A stretch of 64,000 bases of DNA, taken from positions 1,104,501 through 1,168,500 of the forward strand of contig BRXU01000019.1 of NCBI GenBank assembly GCA_030267565.1. Direction: 5' to 3'. Of the stretch, positions 24,596-43,152 are shown piece by piece (the stretch's first letter is position 1; each line of letters starts with the position of its first letter). The DNA comes from Pleodorina starrii. Lineage: Eukaryota > Chlorophyta > Chlorophyceae > Chlamydomonadales > Volvocaceae. The notes under the pieces are model-generated. The model did not search any database, was not told where the DNA came from, and saw nothing but the letters and a program-made list of their open reading frames with translations. Position numbers and translations under genes: made by a program.

Positions 24596-25354
24596 TCAGA
24601 ATGCTGCAATGCGCTGTGCACTAGTCAGGGTTCTGCTGGCGCCGGCGGTCTTGGCCAACGCTGCCAACGCAATAAGGCCTACTCCAACCAAACCTGACCA
24701 ACACTGACCAATCCGCCACCGGTGATGAAGAATGGTCATTACACGCACTGTAGCTCCTGCTCTGTCTTGCTACTTTACTAGCTAGCTTTGTTCCCACGTC
24801 TCAGGACTCGAACAGCCGCTTGACGCACAGCCAAGTGAAGGCGTTCCAGGTTTTCAATACCCAAGCTCACTATAGCACGCACCTAGTATGCAATAGTGGT
24901 CGCCTTGGGGCCGATTGTGCCAAGTGAACCAATGGTGCGCAGACGGGCTTTACCAGACATTTGACTGAATAGCCTGCTTACGCAACGCCGCTGTCATGTC
25001 ATGTATCCTACGTTCTATTCCTTACCAATACTTGGACGCTTGAAGCAGGCCCGCGACAAGAAATGAGCGCTAGAGCTTTCGGGGGCCTTTCCAGCAGACG
25101 CTATTTGCTTGCTTCCGGCAGACCAATATAACTGAACTCTTTGACATGAACAACTTGAGAGAGCGGCGAGGTGCCAGGGCAGCGCCGAACTGCTCCGAGC
25201 AGTAATACGGTCTCCTAAAAGCTCGGCTGCAGGCCGCATACGGAAGCCTCGGAAGCTTGATTGCTGAGACACGCGTTTATGGGACACGGGGAAAAGCGGG
25301 GGAGCGGTGTTAAGCGTTGTTAAGGCAATTGACAGAGCGAGGCCTCCGGCACTG

Positions 25355-25540
25355 TCCCGGGGTGGGGCCGGCTCCAGCAGTTGTACTGACACGGCTGGGG
25401 CCGGCTCCAGCAGTTGCAACTGCACGGCTGGGGTCGGCTCGCACAGTTCCAATTGCACGGGCGGGGTCAGCTCCAGCAGTTGAAGATGTCCCTGGCGGGG
25501 TCGTCAACGACAGTTGGCAATGGCACCGGCAGCAGATGCT
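25355..25540. repeat. ~34-bp minisatellite, block B
   Basis: About five units of 33-34 bp (GGCTGGGGCCGGCTCCAGCA... and TTGAAGATGTCCCTGGCGGG). The last units match block A, so the two blocks belong to one repeat family about 0.8 kb apart. Confidence 0.75.
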
Positions 25541-26731
25541 GCGACAACGGCCACCCTTCAGATGTCACTCCCGGAGAGTCTGTCCTACCCTCCTGGTCGG
25601 ATATGTGGCGACGCGGTCGCAGTTCATCCGGTATTGCTTCACATGTTTGGTAAATATCGCTGAGACGATTCCCCAAACGTCACTTCCGTTCCTTGGGTCC
25701 CTTGGGTTGTTGGGTACTGAACGGTCATTGAGGGTCTGCTTCCTTCGGTCCCATCTGGTCCCATGGGCCGTTGCAAGAACTCCGTTGCGCCATTCTGCAG
25801 CGGCCCGGCCGAGACCATGACCTCACAAAGCCATTTGCAATGCCCATATCTGTGCCGTCATAAGGTCATGGGGCAGCACAAAACACGCAGACTTGTCGCA
25901 CAGACCTGCAAGGAAAGCCTGGGAAAGTGTCCTGTCGTGCAATCGCCTTCTACTGATGTGCTAGCTCTACGTTGGAGTCTGGAGTCCATAACGACTCCAT
26001 GAAGTGCGGGCCTTGCCTGCTGCTGGGCCCCAAGGACGTGCACGCGGGCTCGAGATTGGTGGCCCCCATTACCGGCATAATGAGCATGCAGAACAGACAG
26101 TCCGTTTCACATAGCATTTCAATACATTAATATTGTAGACATAGTTTACCATAAATCCGTTACGGTTATTGCGAAGAACGACAGTTGCTTTGATTTCGGA
26201 GCGAGTCGGCGCGCCGCCTCCATATCAACGTCTCTCTTCCAGCAGAAGTTCATCTCGACCCGTTTCGTCTGTGTCATATCTGATTCTGGTGCCTTTCCGT
26301 TCATGGCGCCAAAAGCGCCTGGCAACAAGGTGAAATGCGTTTGCCTAAGCGACCTGCAGGGCCCTCGTGCAGTCACGGGCCTGGACTCTAGAGTCTTGCA
26401 AGCTAAGGAACCCATCATGTGGAGCCAAGCAACTTCTGACCTTGGCTGTCGCCGGGTGCCCAGCAGAAGCTCTCGGCTGCTCAGCCGACGGCGGCGGCGT
26501 GCGATGTGCTGGTGAGGACTGCGTTCGCTTATTGTCGTTTTATTGCTGATAATACGGTATTTCATTTTATCCTTGCGATTGGCTGAAACGATTTTGCTGG
26601 TTCGGTGCGCTGTGTAGGTTTCATTTCCTTCCAGCCTGAGTGCTCGACAACGGGCCTTCCTTCACGAAGTTGCTGAGTCAACTGGCTTGCATCATGCCAG
26701 TGAAGGCACTGGCGATGGCCGATTTATCATC

Positions 26732-29700
26732 ATGGGATCTCAGAAGCCCGGGGCGAGAAAGGTGAGCCATTTGGCACGCCGTGACTGTGGCTATGTGTTC
26801 ATATGTATAGTTTCCTTTTTCACAAATGCATGTCTTTGCATCTGCGCAGGTTGCCGTGCCTGTTCCGAAAGGCGGGTCCTTTTCAGATGCGGACCTGTGC
26901 GCGGCCCTTCTGACGCACCTGGGGCTCGATGTGAGTGACCGTTTTCCAAGTACGTCCGCTCCAAACGCTCGGCCCAGTCGGAACAATGTCGGAGCCGCGC
27001 CCGGCAAACCCGAGGAGCCAGCCTCTGTGGAGGCCTTTGTGGAGCTCAGCCGGCGGCTTATTGACATGGAGCGTGAGGCCGAGATTGCACAAGCCGAGGC
27101 GGAGACGTCATTGTGCTCTCCGGAAGCCGCTCAGGTGCGCAAGTGTGCCGGGAATATCGCCCTGGGTCGTGCTTGTTTGGTCTTTAGAGCCCAGGCGCTG
27201 CGTAGTCGGCCCCCCTGATTCCGTCTTGAGGCCAGCATATCGCAGTTGACAGATAAGCGTTGTGTTTCTTCTGACAAGCCTTCAAACCATGTCCTCGTTC
27301 AAGCACCTTCGGTGAAGATCCCCTCGTGACGGCCCTTCATCCTCTTCACCCCAGGCTCGCGGCCGGGCGCTCCTCAACCTCCGAGTCGACGACGTTGAGG
27401 GCGGCCTGCTGGGCCGCACGCTCCTCACCCTCATTTCCAACAAGGGCTACGGCGCCGGCGGCGCCGCCCCCGAGCTCCCCCCGCACAAGTTCGGTCCCCA
27501 CGACGTGGTTGCCCTCCGACCCAGCCGCGGCCCCGCGGACGGCGCCCCGCTGGTCTCCGGCGTCATCTACCGCGTCCGCGAGACGGCCATCATTTTTGCC
27601 GTTGACGAGGCGCCGGAGGAAGGCCTTGACCAGCCCCTGCGCCTCGACAAGCTTGCCAATGAGGTGACCTATCAGCGTATGCGCGGGACATTGGATGCGC
27701 TGCTGAGGGTGCGCAACGGCACCGCTGCGACGCCCGACGGCCGGCTGCTGCCCGGCGGCCTGGTCGTGGACGTCGTGTTTGGCCGGCGGGAGGCGCAAAT
27801 TGCGGCGGCGGCGCCGGCGTGGACGGCGCTCAACAAGGGTTTGGACGAGTCGCAGCGATCGGCGGTTTCCCTGGCACTGGCAAGCCAGGACGTGGCGCTG
27901 GTTCATGGTCCGCCAGGTATGGACGTGTCGGGTGTGGTTGATGCAATCCATCAGGGGTTCAGGGTTGTGCAGCAGGGGGCGGATGTGTCGATAGTCTTCA
28001 CTGGGGAGCGGCGCATCGATGGAACGTAGACGCAAATGCAGCTTTCAGCAGACCCTGCACCCTTATCCAATGATGTCTGGTCTCTACAAAGCTGCAACAG
28101 AACGCTCGTGCTTGTTTGAGGCGGACGCGGCCCCAATTCTGTGCCGCGCTCGTTAGGATATAGCTCGTACATTTCCAGCAGGGTACTGGTTGTTACTTAA
28201 TGTGCACACGCCACGCGACGTTAATGGAGTGAGCATGGCGTGCAATCGGTCTGTGCTTGCTTAAAATCGTTCGCAACACCACCAAGTGCTGCCCTCCAGA
28301 CATCGCCGCCAGTTTTGTGGCGGCCGTGTGTCATGGTGTAGCCACATCCTTGGAAGTATGCAAGCATTGGCCCTTGTGTCCGTAAAATTTCTCGACCACG
28401 GGTCCCGCGGCCCCTTCACACCGATTCTCACGACTCTCCCCATGTTACACATGCAGGCACCGGCAAGACCACGGCCGTGGTGGAAATCATCCTGCAAGAG
28501 GTCGCTCGCGGATCACGAGTGCTGGCTGCCGCGGCATCGAACATTGCGGTGGGTATTCCTGGCCTGCGTGGTTGCTTCCATGACAGGCACACAGTATCGC
28601 TTCCGCTACCGCTGCGCCTTTCCGCCATTTTGTGATCCACCGTGCTTTGCGCTGCTCTTCCGTTGCCCAGTCTTCTCTCCTCGCAATGAGCCACGCAACA
28701 TCAGCTTAGCATCTAATCTTTCTCATCGCTGTCCCGTATCTCCACAGGTGGACAATCTGGTGGAGCGGCTGGTGCGCGCTGACCCCAAGCTCAAGCTCGT
28801 CCGTCTGGGCCACCCCGCCCGCCTGCTGCCCCAGGTGCTCGACAGCAGCCTGGAGGCCCACGTGCTCCGCTCCGACAACAGCGCACTGGCGCGCGACTGC
28901 CGCGCCGAAATCAAAGACATCAACTGCAGACTGTTGAAGCTGGGGCCGCGCGACAGGGCCGAGCGTCGAGCCCTGCGCGGCGACCTGCGGCGGCTGGCCA
29001 AGGAGGAACGGCAGCGCCAAGAGGCAGCGGTGGCGGAGGTGATTAAGGGCGCGCAGGTGATTTGCTGCACTCTGACGGGCGTGGCGCACCGGCAGCTGGA
29101 TGCGGAGCTGTTTGATGTGGCTGTCGTGGACGAGGCGGCGCAGGCGCTGGAGGCGGCGACGTGGGGCGCGCTGCTGCGGGCGCGGCGGGCGGTGCTGGCG
29201 GGGGACCACTTGCAGCTGCCGCCGACTGTGGTCAGTGACGAGGCGGCGAGGATGGTAAGCGTGGCTGACCTCGGGTCGGGCGGGTCCTGTCTGGCTGAGG
29301 AACTTTGGAACGGCTGCATTGCGTCGGTGCTTCGCCACACGGGAAGGAAGCTGCGCAGTGAAACTCACCCCCAAGGTTCTGTGTGGTGGTGTTTGGGATT
29401 CGTAGGGGTGTAAGGCGATGGTTGTGTTTTCTGCATTGAAGCTTTCATGCACAGCACCGAGGACGAGGCAGAGCTGGCAATGACGATAATTTGGGACTGA
29501 GCTTCAAGCCTTGATGCTTAACACAATAGACTACAATTCCCCGAGCCACGCTGTTCTCGTCCTCGCCAGTTTGAACACAAACGCATTCATACGCTGCACT
29601 TCCAGGATTTTCCGTAGTCAAGCCAGCGGTATACAAGCCTTGTTGCGGCCTTGTCCTGATGTGTGGTTTGCTGCGCCGTCTTGCTGCAGGGGCTGGCACG

Positions 29701-31515
29701 GACACTGTTCGAGCGGCTGCAGCGCTCGCTGCCGGGCGCCAGCGCGATGCTGACTGTGCAGTATCGCATGAACAAAGCCATCATGCAGTGGTCGAGCGAC
29801 GAGCTGTACGAGGTGAGGCGAGCTCCCTAGCCCTGGGTGGTGACTGCGCGGACGAGGACGGAGGGGCAAATAGCGGATTACGCTCGTGCACAATGCGGGA
29901 TGATCCCGTTGTCCGTGCACAGCCGACGCCAGAGTCAAATGTGTATAGATGACTGTTGCATTGGTACGGCCCAAGATATGGACCACGGCCAGGAACATCC
30001 TGTAATCGGGTCTGAATTAAGATTGCATCACGTTACATTGTCCATTGCAGGGAAGGCTGACGGCGCACGATTCCGTGGCGGAGCATACCCTGGTGGAGAT
30101 TGTGGGCGCTTCACCCTCGGCTTCAACTCCAGCGGGCAAGTCCGGAAAGACGGGCGCCGCGTCATCCAGCAAGGCCGGCGGAGGAAAGAAGGCCAGCAGC
30201 AAGAGCAAGTCGGGAAAGGCCCCTGCCCCCGGTGCCGGTTCTTCGGCGCCTGAGGCTGGCGACAAGGCGGGGCCGCTTCCGGTGCTGTTGCTGATTGACA
30301 CGGCGGGCTGCGGGTACGAGGAGCAGCAGGAGGCGGAGGGCAGCAGCTATGCCAACCCCGGGGAGGCCAAGGCGGTCATGGCGCACGTGCAGCGCCTCAT
30401 GCGGCGAGGGATCGCACCATCAAGTATCGGCATCATTACACCCTACAATGCGCAGGTAGGGTGTCGTGCACCGGGCTCGGGAACAGATTAGGGTTCAGTT
30501 CTCCTTGAGAAGTTTTCTCCGCGCGCCAACAGACCGCCGCACTGCAAACTATGGCCAGAGCCGCACATGTGATGAACTTAACCGAAATCCATCGCTGAGT
30601 TCCTCCGTGAGGAATCAACAAAACGAGCTTTTTAATCCTGATGTCGCGCTTGCGCTGGCCAAGGGCTGTCGGTTTGACGGCTTGCATGGGGCATTTTCTG
30701 TTAGTACTGTTGAAATGGGCAAGGTTTCTCAGTCCGCTCTTGGCGGGGATATGTGGGGTTTCCTGGTTGTACGGCACATCGTTGCGGGTCCACATTCGCT
30801 GCACTGTATTGTCCATTTATTGCACTGAACACAACGCCGCAAATGATGATATTAACCGAAATCCATCGCTGAGTTCCTCCGTGAGGAATTACAAAACGAG
30901 CTTTTTAATCCTGATGTGGCTGCAGCTGCGACTTCACATTGCACGAGCACAGCATAGCCACTGGCACTCCAGATTGCGCACGCTGTGGCAGATGATATAT
31001 TTGTCACAATGGGTAATTTGCGTCAGCCGTCTGGTTGACAACCTTCCAGCTGATGCCCACGTGCGCAATCCTGATGATTCGTCATTCTGCTCTCGGCTTG
31101 AAAGAGAGGCTGCATCATGTCCTTGTGCAGCTCATCATTGCGCACACGCTCCTTCACCAACATATAACCCTTCGCCACCACCTGTTGGGCCTCCGCGCAG
31201 GTGGCCCACTTGAAGGAGCTGCGTCAGGAGCTGTCGGGCTCCTCAGTGCTGGAGATCAGCAGCGTCGACGGCTTTCAGGGCCGCGAGAAGGAGGCCATTA
31301 TCATCTCGATGGTCCGCAGCAACGACGCGGGGGAGGTGGGCTTCCTGTCGGACCGGCGGCGCATGAACGTGGCGGTGACGCGGGCCAGGCGGCACTGCGC
31401 GGTTGTGTGTGACAGCGAGACGGTCTCGAACGACGGCTTTTTGAAGCGCCTCGTGGAGTACTTCAGCGCGCACGGCGAATACAGCTCGGCGGCGGAGCTG
31501 GTGCCCGACGCGTAG
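26732..31515 (+). CDS. IGHMBP2: IGHMBP2/SMUBP2-type superfamily 1B helicase
   Basis: Eight exons, 26732-26761, 26850-27134, 27355-27916, 28457-28548, 28748-29254, 29690-29812, 30051-30455 and 31201-31515, join in phase to 772 aa. The start is the first ATG in frame ([10 protein letters not shown]). The N-terminal segment [19 protein letters not shown] and the following 1B domain match IGHMBP2. Helicase motifs are Walker A GPPGTGKT (290-297, split by intron 3), DEAAQALE (motif II), GDHLQLPPT (III), QYRMN (IV), [12 protein letters not shown] (V) and [14 protein letters not shown] (VI). The family comprises ATP-dependent 5'-3' RNA/DNA helicases linked to ribosomes and translation. A Ser/Lys/Gly-rich insert of about 55 residues (encoded 30099-30270) interrupts RecA domain 2. 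The protein stops shortly after motif VI, so the R3H and AN1 zinc-finger domains of animal IGHMBP2 are absent. Confidence 0.9.
30571..30644 (+). repeat. direct repeat, copy 1, helicase intron 7
   Basis: About 74 bp (GATGAACTTAACCGAAATCC... to ...TTTTTAATCCTGATGT), nearly identical to 30845-30917. Confidence 0.85.
30845..30917 (+). repeat. direct repeat, copy 2, helicase intron 7
   Basis: Second copy of the 30571-30644 segment with about four differences, one of them a single-base deletion. Confidence 0.85.
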
Positions 31516-32412
31516 AGGGGGCCGCGGGGCAGCGGGATTTCTATACGGCAGAGGAGAGCAGGCTCCGCCCGGTCGTCTGGGCTTTTTTGTACTTGTCTTA
31601 CTGTACCTTTTTAGATTTAGGTTACGTTTTTCTGTGCGCACATGTGCTTTCCGTGGCAAATTGACAGGAGGATTCCGGAAGATTCAATTGACGCAGGATG
31701 ATGTTTGTTTCGTAGGAAGCTGTTCGTTTTGGGTGATGCAGGCATGGATGAGCATTAATTGTTAGATGCGTAGCAGTCTTTGTTCGTGTAGGTATTATGT
31801 GTGGGGCTATCTTCAGGTGTTGTACAGTGTCACCTGGTGGAATGGGCGACTAGCCCACTCCAAGAGCCCAAGCTCTTTTTACCCAGGACCAGTTTCAACG
31901 TGCAATCCATGTGCAACATCAATCCGTTTCTGGAATGCCTTGAATGTCTCCCCAACGCCATGCTGCATCACGCCATGCTCCAAAACCCAGCCGCCATGCT
32001 CCAGTCGTCTCCAGCTCCAGCTCTTCGAACCGAAAACTGCCTCTCTGACGGACATATTCCTCAGCAATGCGAGGGCACACCAGCCAACGCTTCTACGTCA
32101 TTAATAAAACACCGAGCCAAGCCGTTGGTAGCCTCGTAAACGCGGGGACATGGGTGTCACCTACGTAACCTGGCTGCTCTACCCAGTCAACGGCAAACCC
32201 GTGACGTACAATCCCAACCCGGGCGTTGCTGAATGCACACCCAGACCTGTGCCAGCGGCTTGACAGCTGCTTCGGGGACTCAGGAGGCCATGGTGCGCCA
32301 GCACCAGCAAGCAGGCACCGGAGTCCCGACACCGGCAGTAGCTCCCGCAGCACGTGGCGACCAGGCGGCAGCAGCAACACCTGCGACGGCTGCGGATGCT
32401 CCCACCGACGAC
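31516..32412. other. 3' flank of the helicase gene, no gene seen
   Basis: Contains the helicase 3' UTR and moderately AT-rich DNA. No recognisable frame or repeat. Confidence 0.4.
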
Positions 32413-33003
32413 CTACCCGCCAGGGAAACGGCAGGTGGCCACTTGGCCAGCCACGGTGGCAGCGGTCACACGTTCAGAGGCAGCGCCGGTCACTCCACTG
32501 CATGGCATGGCCAGTGTTGGAGCGCGCGGCGCCCCAGCGGCGTCTGCCTCGGCGGTGGCCGGCACACGTGCCGCCCCAGCGGCGCCTGCCTCGACTGATG
32601 CTGGCATGGAGGACGGTTTGGCGGCGCGTGCCCTGGCAGATGCTGAGGCCCCCGGTGCCGCAGCGGTCCCATCCTCGTATGGGGCTACCCCCTCGCCGTC
32701 ATCGGTGTCTTGAGGGGCCGCGCCGAGAAGGGGGGCGGCACTACCAGGAGGCGCCGGCGCGTTACGCGCTGCTTTGGACGCAGCGGTTCTGGCCGTGAGC
32801 TCTTCATAACATTCTCTGCCGGGGCGCTTGCGAGCTTTCGCGACTCTCGGACTGTCGAGGTCAAGCCAATCCGCAAGCGTCTGCTTCCGTTTTTTTGCAG
32901 CTGCCTTCGTAGCGTTGTTTGGAGCACGAGTTTTTTTTGACAGAAGTGCATCATCGTCTTCTAGAAAGTCAGCAAGAGTCTTACGAGGCTTTCGCCTGGA
33001 CAT
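32413..33003 (-). CDS. hypothetical basic/Ala-rich protein, 196 aa
   Basis: Single exon with ATG at 33003. The N-terminus is Lys/Arg-rich (MSRRKPRKTLADFLEDDD) and contains the motif TLAD(F/W)L-x-x-D twice (TLADFLEDDD, TLADWLDLDS) about 30 residues apart, among KKRK-type nuclear localisation signals. The C-terminal half is low-complexity Ala/Pro/Ser, partly encoded by a short internal tandem duplication (32529-32600). I do not recognise a family. It could be a small nuclear protein, the N-terminus of a longer spliced gene, or a piece of a transposon protein. The two motif copies support a real coding frame. Confidence 0.4.
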   Translation of the reverse strand: MSRRKPRKTLADFLEDDDALLSKKTRAPNNATKAAAKKRKQTLADWLDLDSPRVAKARKRPGRECYEELTARTAASKAARNAPAPPGSAAPLLGAAPQDTDDGEGVAPYEDGTAAAPGASASARARAAKPSSMPASVEAGAAGAARVPATAEADAAGAPRAPTLAMPCSGVTGAASERVTAATVAGQVATCRFPGG

Positions 33004-33448
33004 CCTATTACTTGGATATCAGCAAAGCGTTGGGACTAATGGCGTGCAGTCCAAGAGGGATAGTAATGTGTTGGACTCTCATAGTGTAGAGAGGCTATTC
33101 TACGACTACACGTATTGTGGATAGGGTGGTACTGCAGGGTACTGCCAGAGGTGCATTTCGTTGTGGAACCAAGCCAGGATACTTCACTCACACCATCTAG
33201 ATCAGCCGGGCCAGCGCGCACCACACCGCCATCGGTCGGCGCGTCGGCCACTCCCAAGCCCCCACCCCCGCGCCACCACGGCCAGGGCGCCGCCGCCCAA
33301 TGCGCCTAGCAGCGCCTCGCGGCCGTGGGCAGGGGCGGCGCAACGGACCAGGGCGAGCCGAAGTAGCGCGACTCGTGAACCGCCACGGGGGAGGGGATGC
33401 CGCATCTGCCCCCGCTTCTCGCCGCGTGCGCGGCGAGGAAGCACCTCT

Positions 33449-33740
33449 TCACAGCTCGCACGCGTGACAGGGGACCCGGGGCAGATCCGGCAGCAGCACC
33501 TGCAGGTATGCGTCGCTCAGCTGGCCGAGCCGGACCAGCCGCCGTAGCCACTGGCGGGTGGCCGCGTCGGCTGCGGCCGCCGCTTGCTTGGCCCGCAGCC
33601 AGCGCGGCAGCGACAGAAGCACCGCATCATAAAATTTATAATGCGTCACAGCCCAGCATTGCTTCCATCGCGGCGGCGGGCAGCGCGTCGAGTGACATCT
33701 GGCGAGCGACCCGCGGGTCAGTCAGCAGCAACGGCGTGTG
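33449..33740 (-). pseudogene. BACK-like fragment, frame-broken
   Basis: Reading leftward, one frame gives LLLTDPRVARQMSLDALPA then AAMEAMLGCDAL and a stop near 33643. An overlapping frame continues with YKFYDAVLLSLPRWLRAKQA, RQWLRRLVRLGQLSDAYLQ and a stop at 33449. Together these follow the order of a BACK domain (SL..L..ML..D.L, then a ...DAVL..W core, then LLRLVRLGQLSDAYL). A one-base shift separates the halves. It is either a pseudogene or an exon pair whose junction I cannot place. A further short in-frame piece (SPGFREVLSW, near 33800) precedes it and also meets a stop. The BTB-BACK assignment is by pattern only. Confidence 0.35.
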
Positions 33741-41161
<7,421 letters not shown>

Positions 41162-41655
41162 GAGAGGAGGCGGCAGGCTGGAGAGTGGTGGTGGCAGGAC
41201 TGCGGGGATGTGGATGTGGTGGCTGGACGGACGGGGCGGCGGTGGCGAGCGCGGAGGGTGGAGCGCGGAGGGCTTGAAGGGGCGCGCACGGTGGAAGGAT
41301 GCATGCGCAAGGAGGGTGCACGGACTCGGACCTTCGGGACAGGCACGGCTGTAACTGGGAGCACTTGCGGTTGGAAGTGTGTTGGTTCTGGGCTGTTCTT
41401 TGGGAGGGAGTTCCGCTGACGACGGTGTGGATTGAGGGACGGGTGCCGGGCTGCCTGCTGAGGTGGTCGGAACTTGTACGGAACTTTCAACTTCACCGTA
41501 ACCGCTAACTTCAACACCGAAGTGCTTGGACAGACCCACTTGTAAATTGCCGGCGCGAGTAAATATTCGTAGCGCTGCACTGTATTACACGGCTTCCACG
41601 CTTAGCTTTTGAACGGAACTTACACAACTTCCATTGACAGACCGTGAGAGCCAAC
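41162..41655. other. RUVBL2 3' UTR and RING gene upstream region
   Basis: Two TGTAA polyadenylation motifs (41350-41354, 41541-41545) mark likely RUVBL2 3' ends. The remaining ~110 bp precede the next ATG, leaving little room for a promoter. Confidence 0.5.
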
Positions 41656-43152
41656 ATGGACTGCCTTACTGGCACAAGCAGCATGAGCATTCAGGTATCA
41701 ATAAGTTAACAATAGCCCACCTTGAGCAGAGGTCATTGATGGCATTCCAGACAGCAGCAGACGGCGACAGCTCGGCTCTTGCCTGCGTCGCAGGACGACG
41801 ATGTCGCCTTGGCAAAATTGCTGCAAGAGCAAGAACGTGCACTTTACCTTCTTGGTCGGGCGGCCAGGTAAGAATCAGAACCCTCGATGGCAGCAGCTTC
41901 CATCAGACGTCTACCGGTATTTAGGGTTACAGCTTAGCAAGCCTGCAACATGGCCTGATACTTCAAACTTGCCGGCGATACAGCCTGCGACGCAGCCTGA
42001 TTATATGACATGCCTGCGATACAGCGCCAACCAGGCTGCGGATGAAGACTTGTCGGATGAGGAGCTGGCCAGGCGCCTACAGGAGGAGGAGGACCAGGCA
42101 GCTTACGATTTAGCATATGCAGAATCAGGTGCGCGGCAGCAGAGCGACAAGCCGCGACAGGGCTTCGCGAATGCAAGTCCGCGGCGCTCTCGCTTGCGTG
42201 GAACCTGGTGATGTTGCCGCCTGCGTCATCCGCACGAAACGGTGCAAACCCCTCCTGTTGGGCCCTGCAGCGCGGATGGCCGACCTGACGCCCGACGCTG
42301 CCGCTGAGAGCGTCGACGGCGCCGACGGCGAGCTGCCGCTGGATGAGGAGCAGGAGCAGAGCGCCATGCCGTTCAGCTACGAGGACATGCTGGCCCTGGG
42401 CGACCTGGCCGGCAAGGTCAGCAAGGGGCTGAAGGAAGAGGCGCTGAGCCGGCTGCCAGTGGTGCGCGTGTGCAGCCTGCGGGAAGAGGCCGGCGTGGCG
42501 TCGCTCGACCGGTACGTCAGCGCAGGCGCGTCGGTGGCAGAGGGCCGATGAGCACTCGGGCGGCTTCGGCACCAGTCGCGCCTCGCTTATACTGGCTCAT
42601 GTGCGCCGTTCTTGTGCCCCACCTTACTTTTGCTTTGTGAAATTGTTGTTATGGCGCTTGAAGCGCAGCAAGCTTACACATGCCAGACAGCTTCGTGTTT
42701 GCGAAATGCGATGCTTACCTGACAAAGGCGCGGGCTCCTGGGCCTCCTGGATTGCCTGCTTGATGGATGCCTTTACCTCCGCCGCAACAGCTGCTGCATC
42801 TGCCAGCTGGAGTTTGAGGACGACGATGAAGTCACCCCGCTACCGTGCCGGCACTGCTACCACAGCGACTGCGTGCGGCAGTGGCTGCAGCAAAGCAAGG
42901 TGCGACCCTGCGTAAGGCGCGTCTTGTGCGTTGTTCCAATCACATGGCCAAAACTAGTTTGTGTAGCACGAGAATCGGCAGAACTACAGCGCCATACACG
43001 CGGCCACCATGCTTCACTGCTGTACGGTGAGGGTGCGACGCAGCAGGCAATTGGCAATCAACGCGCAGCACAACCCCGCGGCACTTTACCCCATCCACCT
43101 GTTGCCGCGCCAGGCGTGCCCGGTTTGCGGCAAGGAGCTTGAGGCGGCGTAG
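41656..43152 (+). CDS. small RING-H2 E3 ubiquitin ligase (BIG BROTHER-like)
   Basis: Six exons, 41656-41694, 41755-41867, 42025-42128, 42271-42469, 42791-42899 and 43114-43152, close in phase to 200 aa. Exon 1 gives MDCLTGTSSMSIQ. Exons 2 and 3 encode acidic/Leu helices (DDDVALAKLLQEQE, DLSDEELARRLQEEE). Exon 4 gives MPFSYEDMLALGDLAGKVSK. The C-terminal RING-H2 is CCICQLEFEDDDEV, then CRHCYHSDCVRQW and CPVC, with Cys3-His2-Cys3 order and standard spacing. The layout resembles plant BIG BROTHER-type ligases, which recruit an E2 through the RING. No membrane span is seen, so it is probably cytosolic or nuclear. The donor closing exon 4 (GTGCAG) is weak and that junction is the least certain. 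Confidence 0.75.

Larger units (their letters stand above)
23388..26731. other. intergenic region between two divergent genes
   Basis: 3.3 kb between the divergent starts of the reductase-like gene (minus) and the helicase (plus). It contains two minisatellite blocks listed separately. The open frames here lack domains, and several are produced by the minisatellite. Promoters of both neighbours must lie at its ends, but no motif could be assigned. Confidence 0.4.

Noticed and set aside
26694..26761. Alternative IGHMBP2 start ATG at 26694 (MPVKALAMADLS...)
   Set aside because: Its phase does not fit exon 2; the frame from ATG 26732 joins exactly in phase with the conserved downstream sequence.
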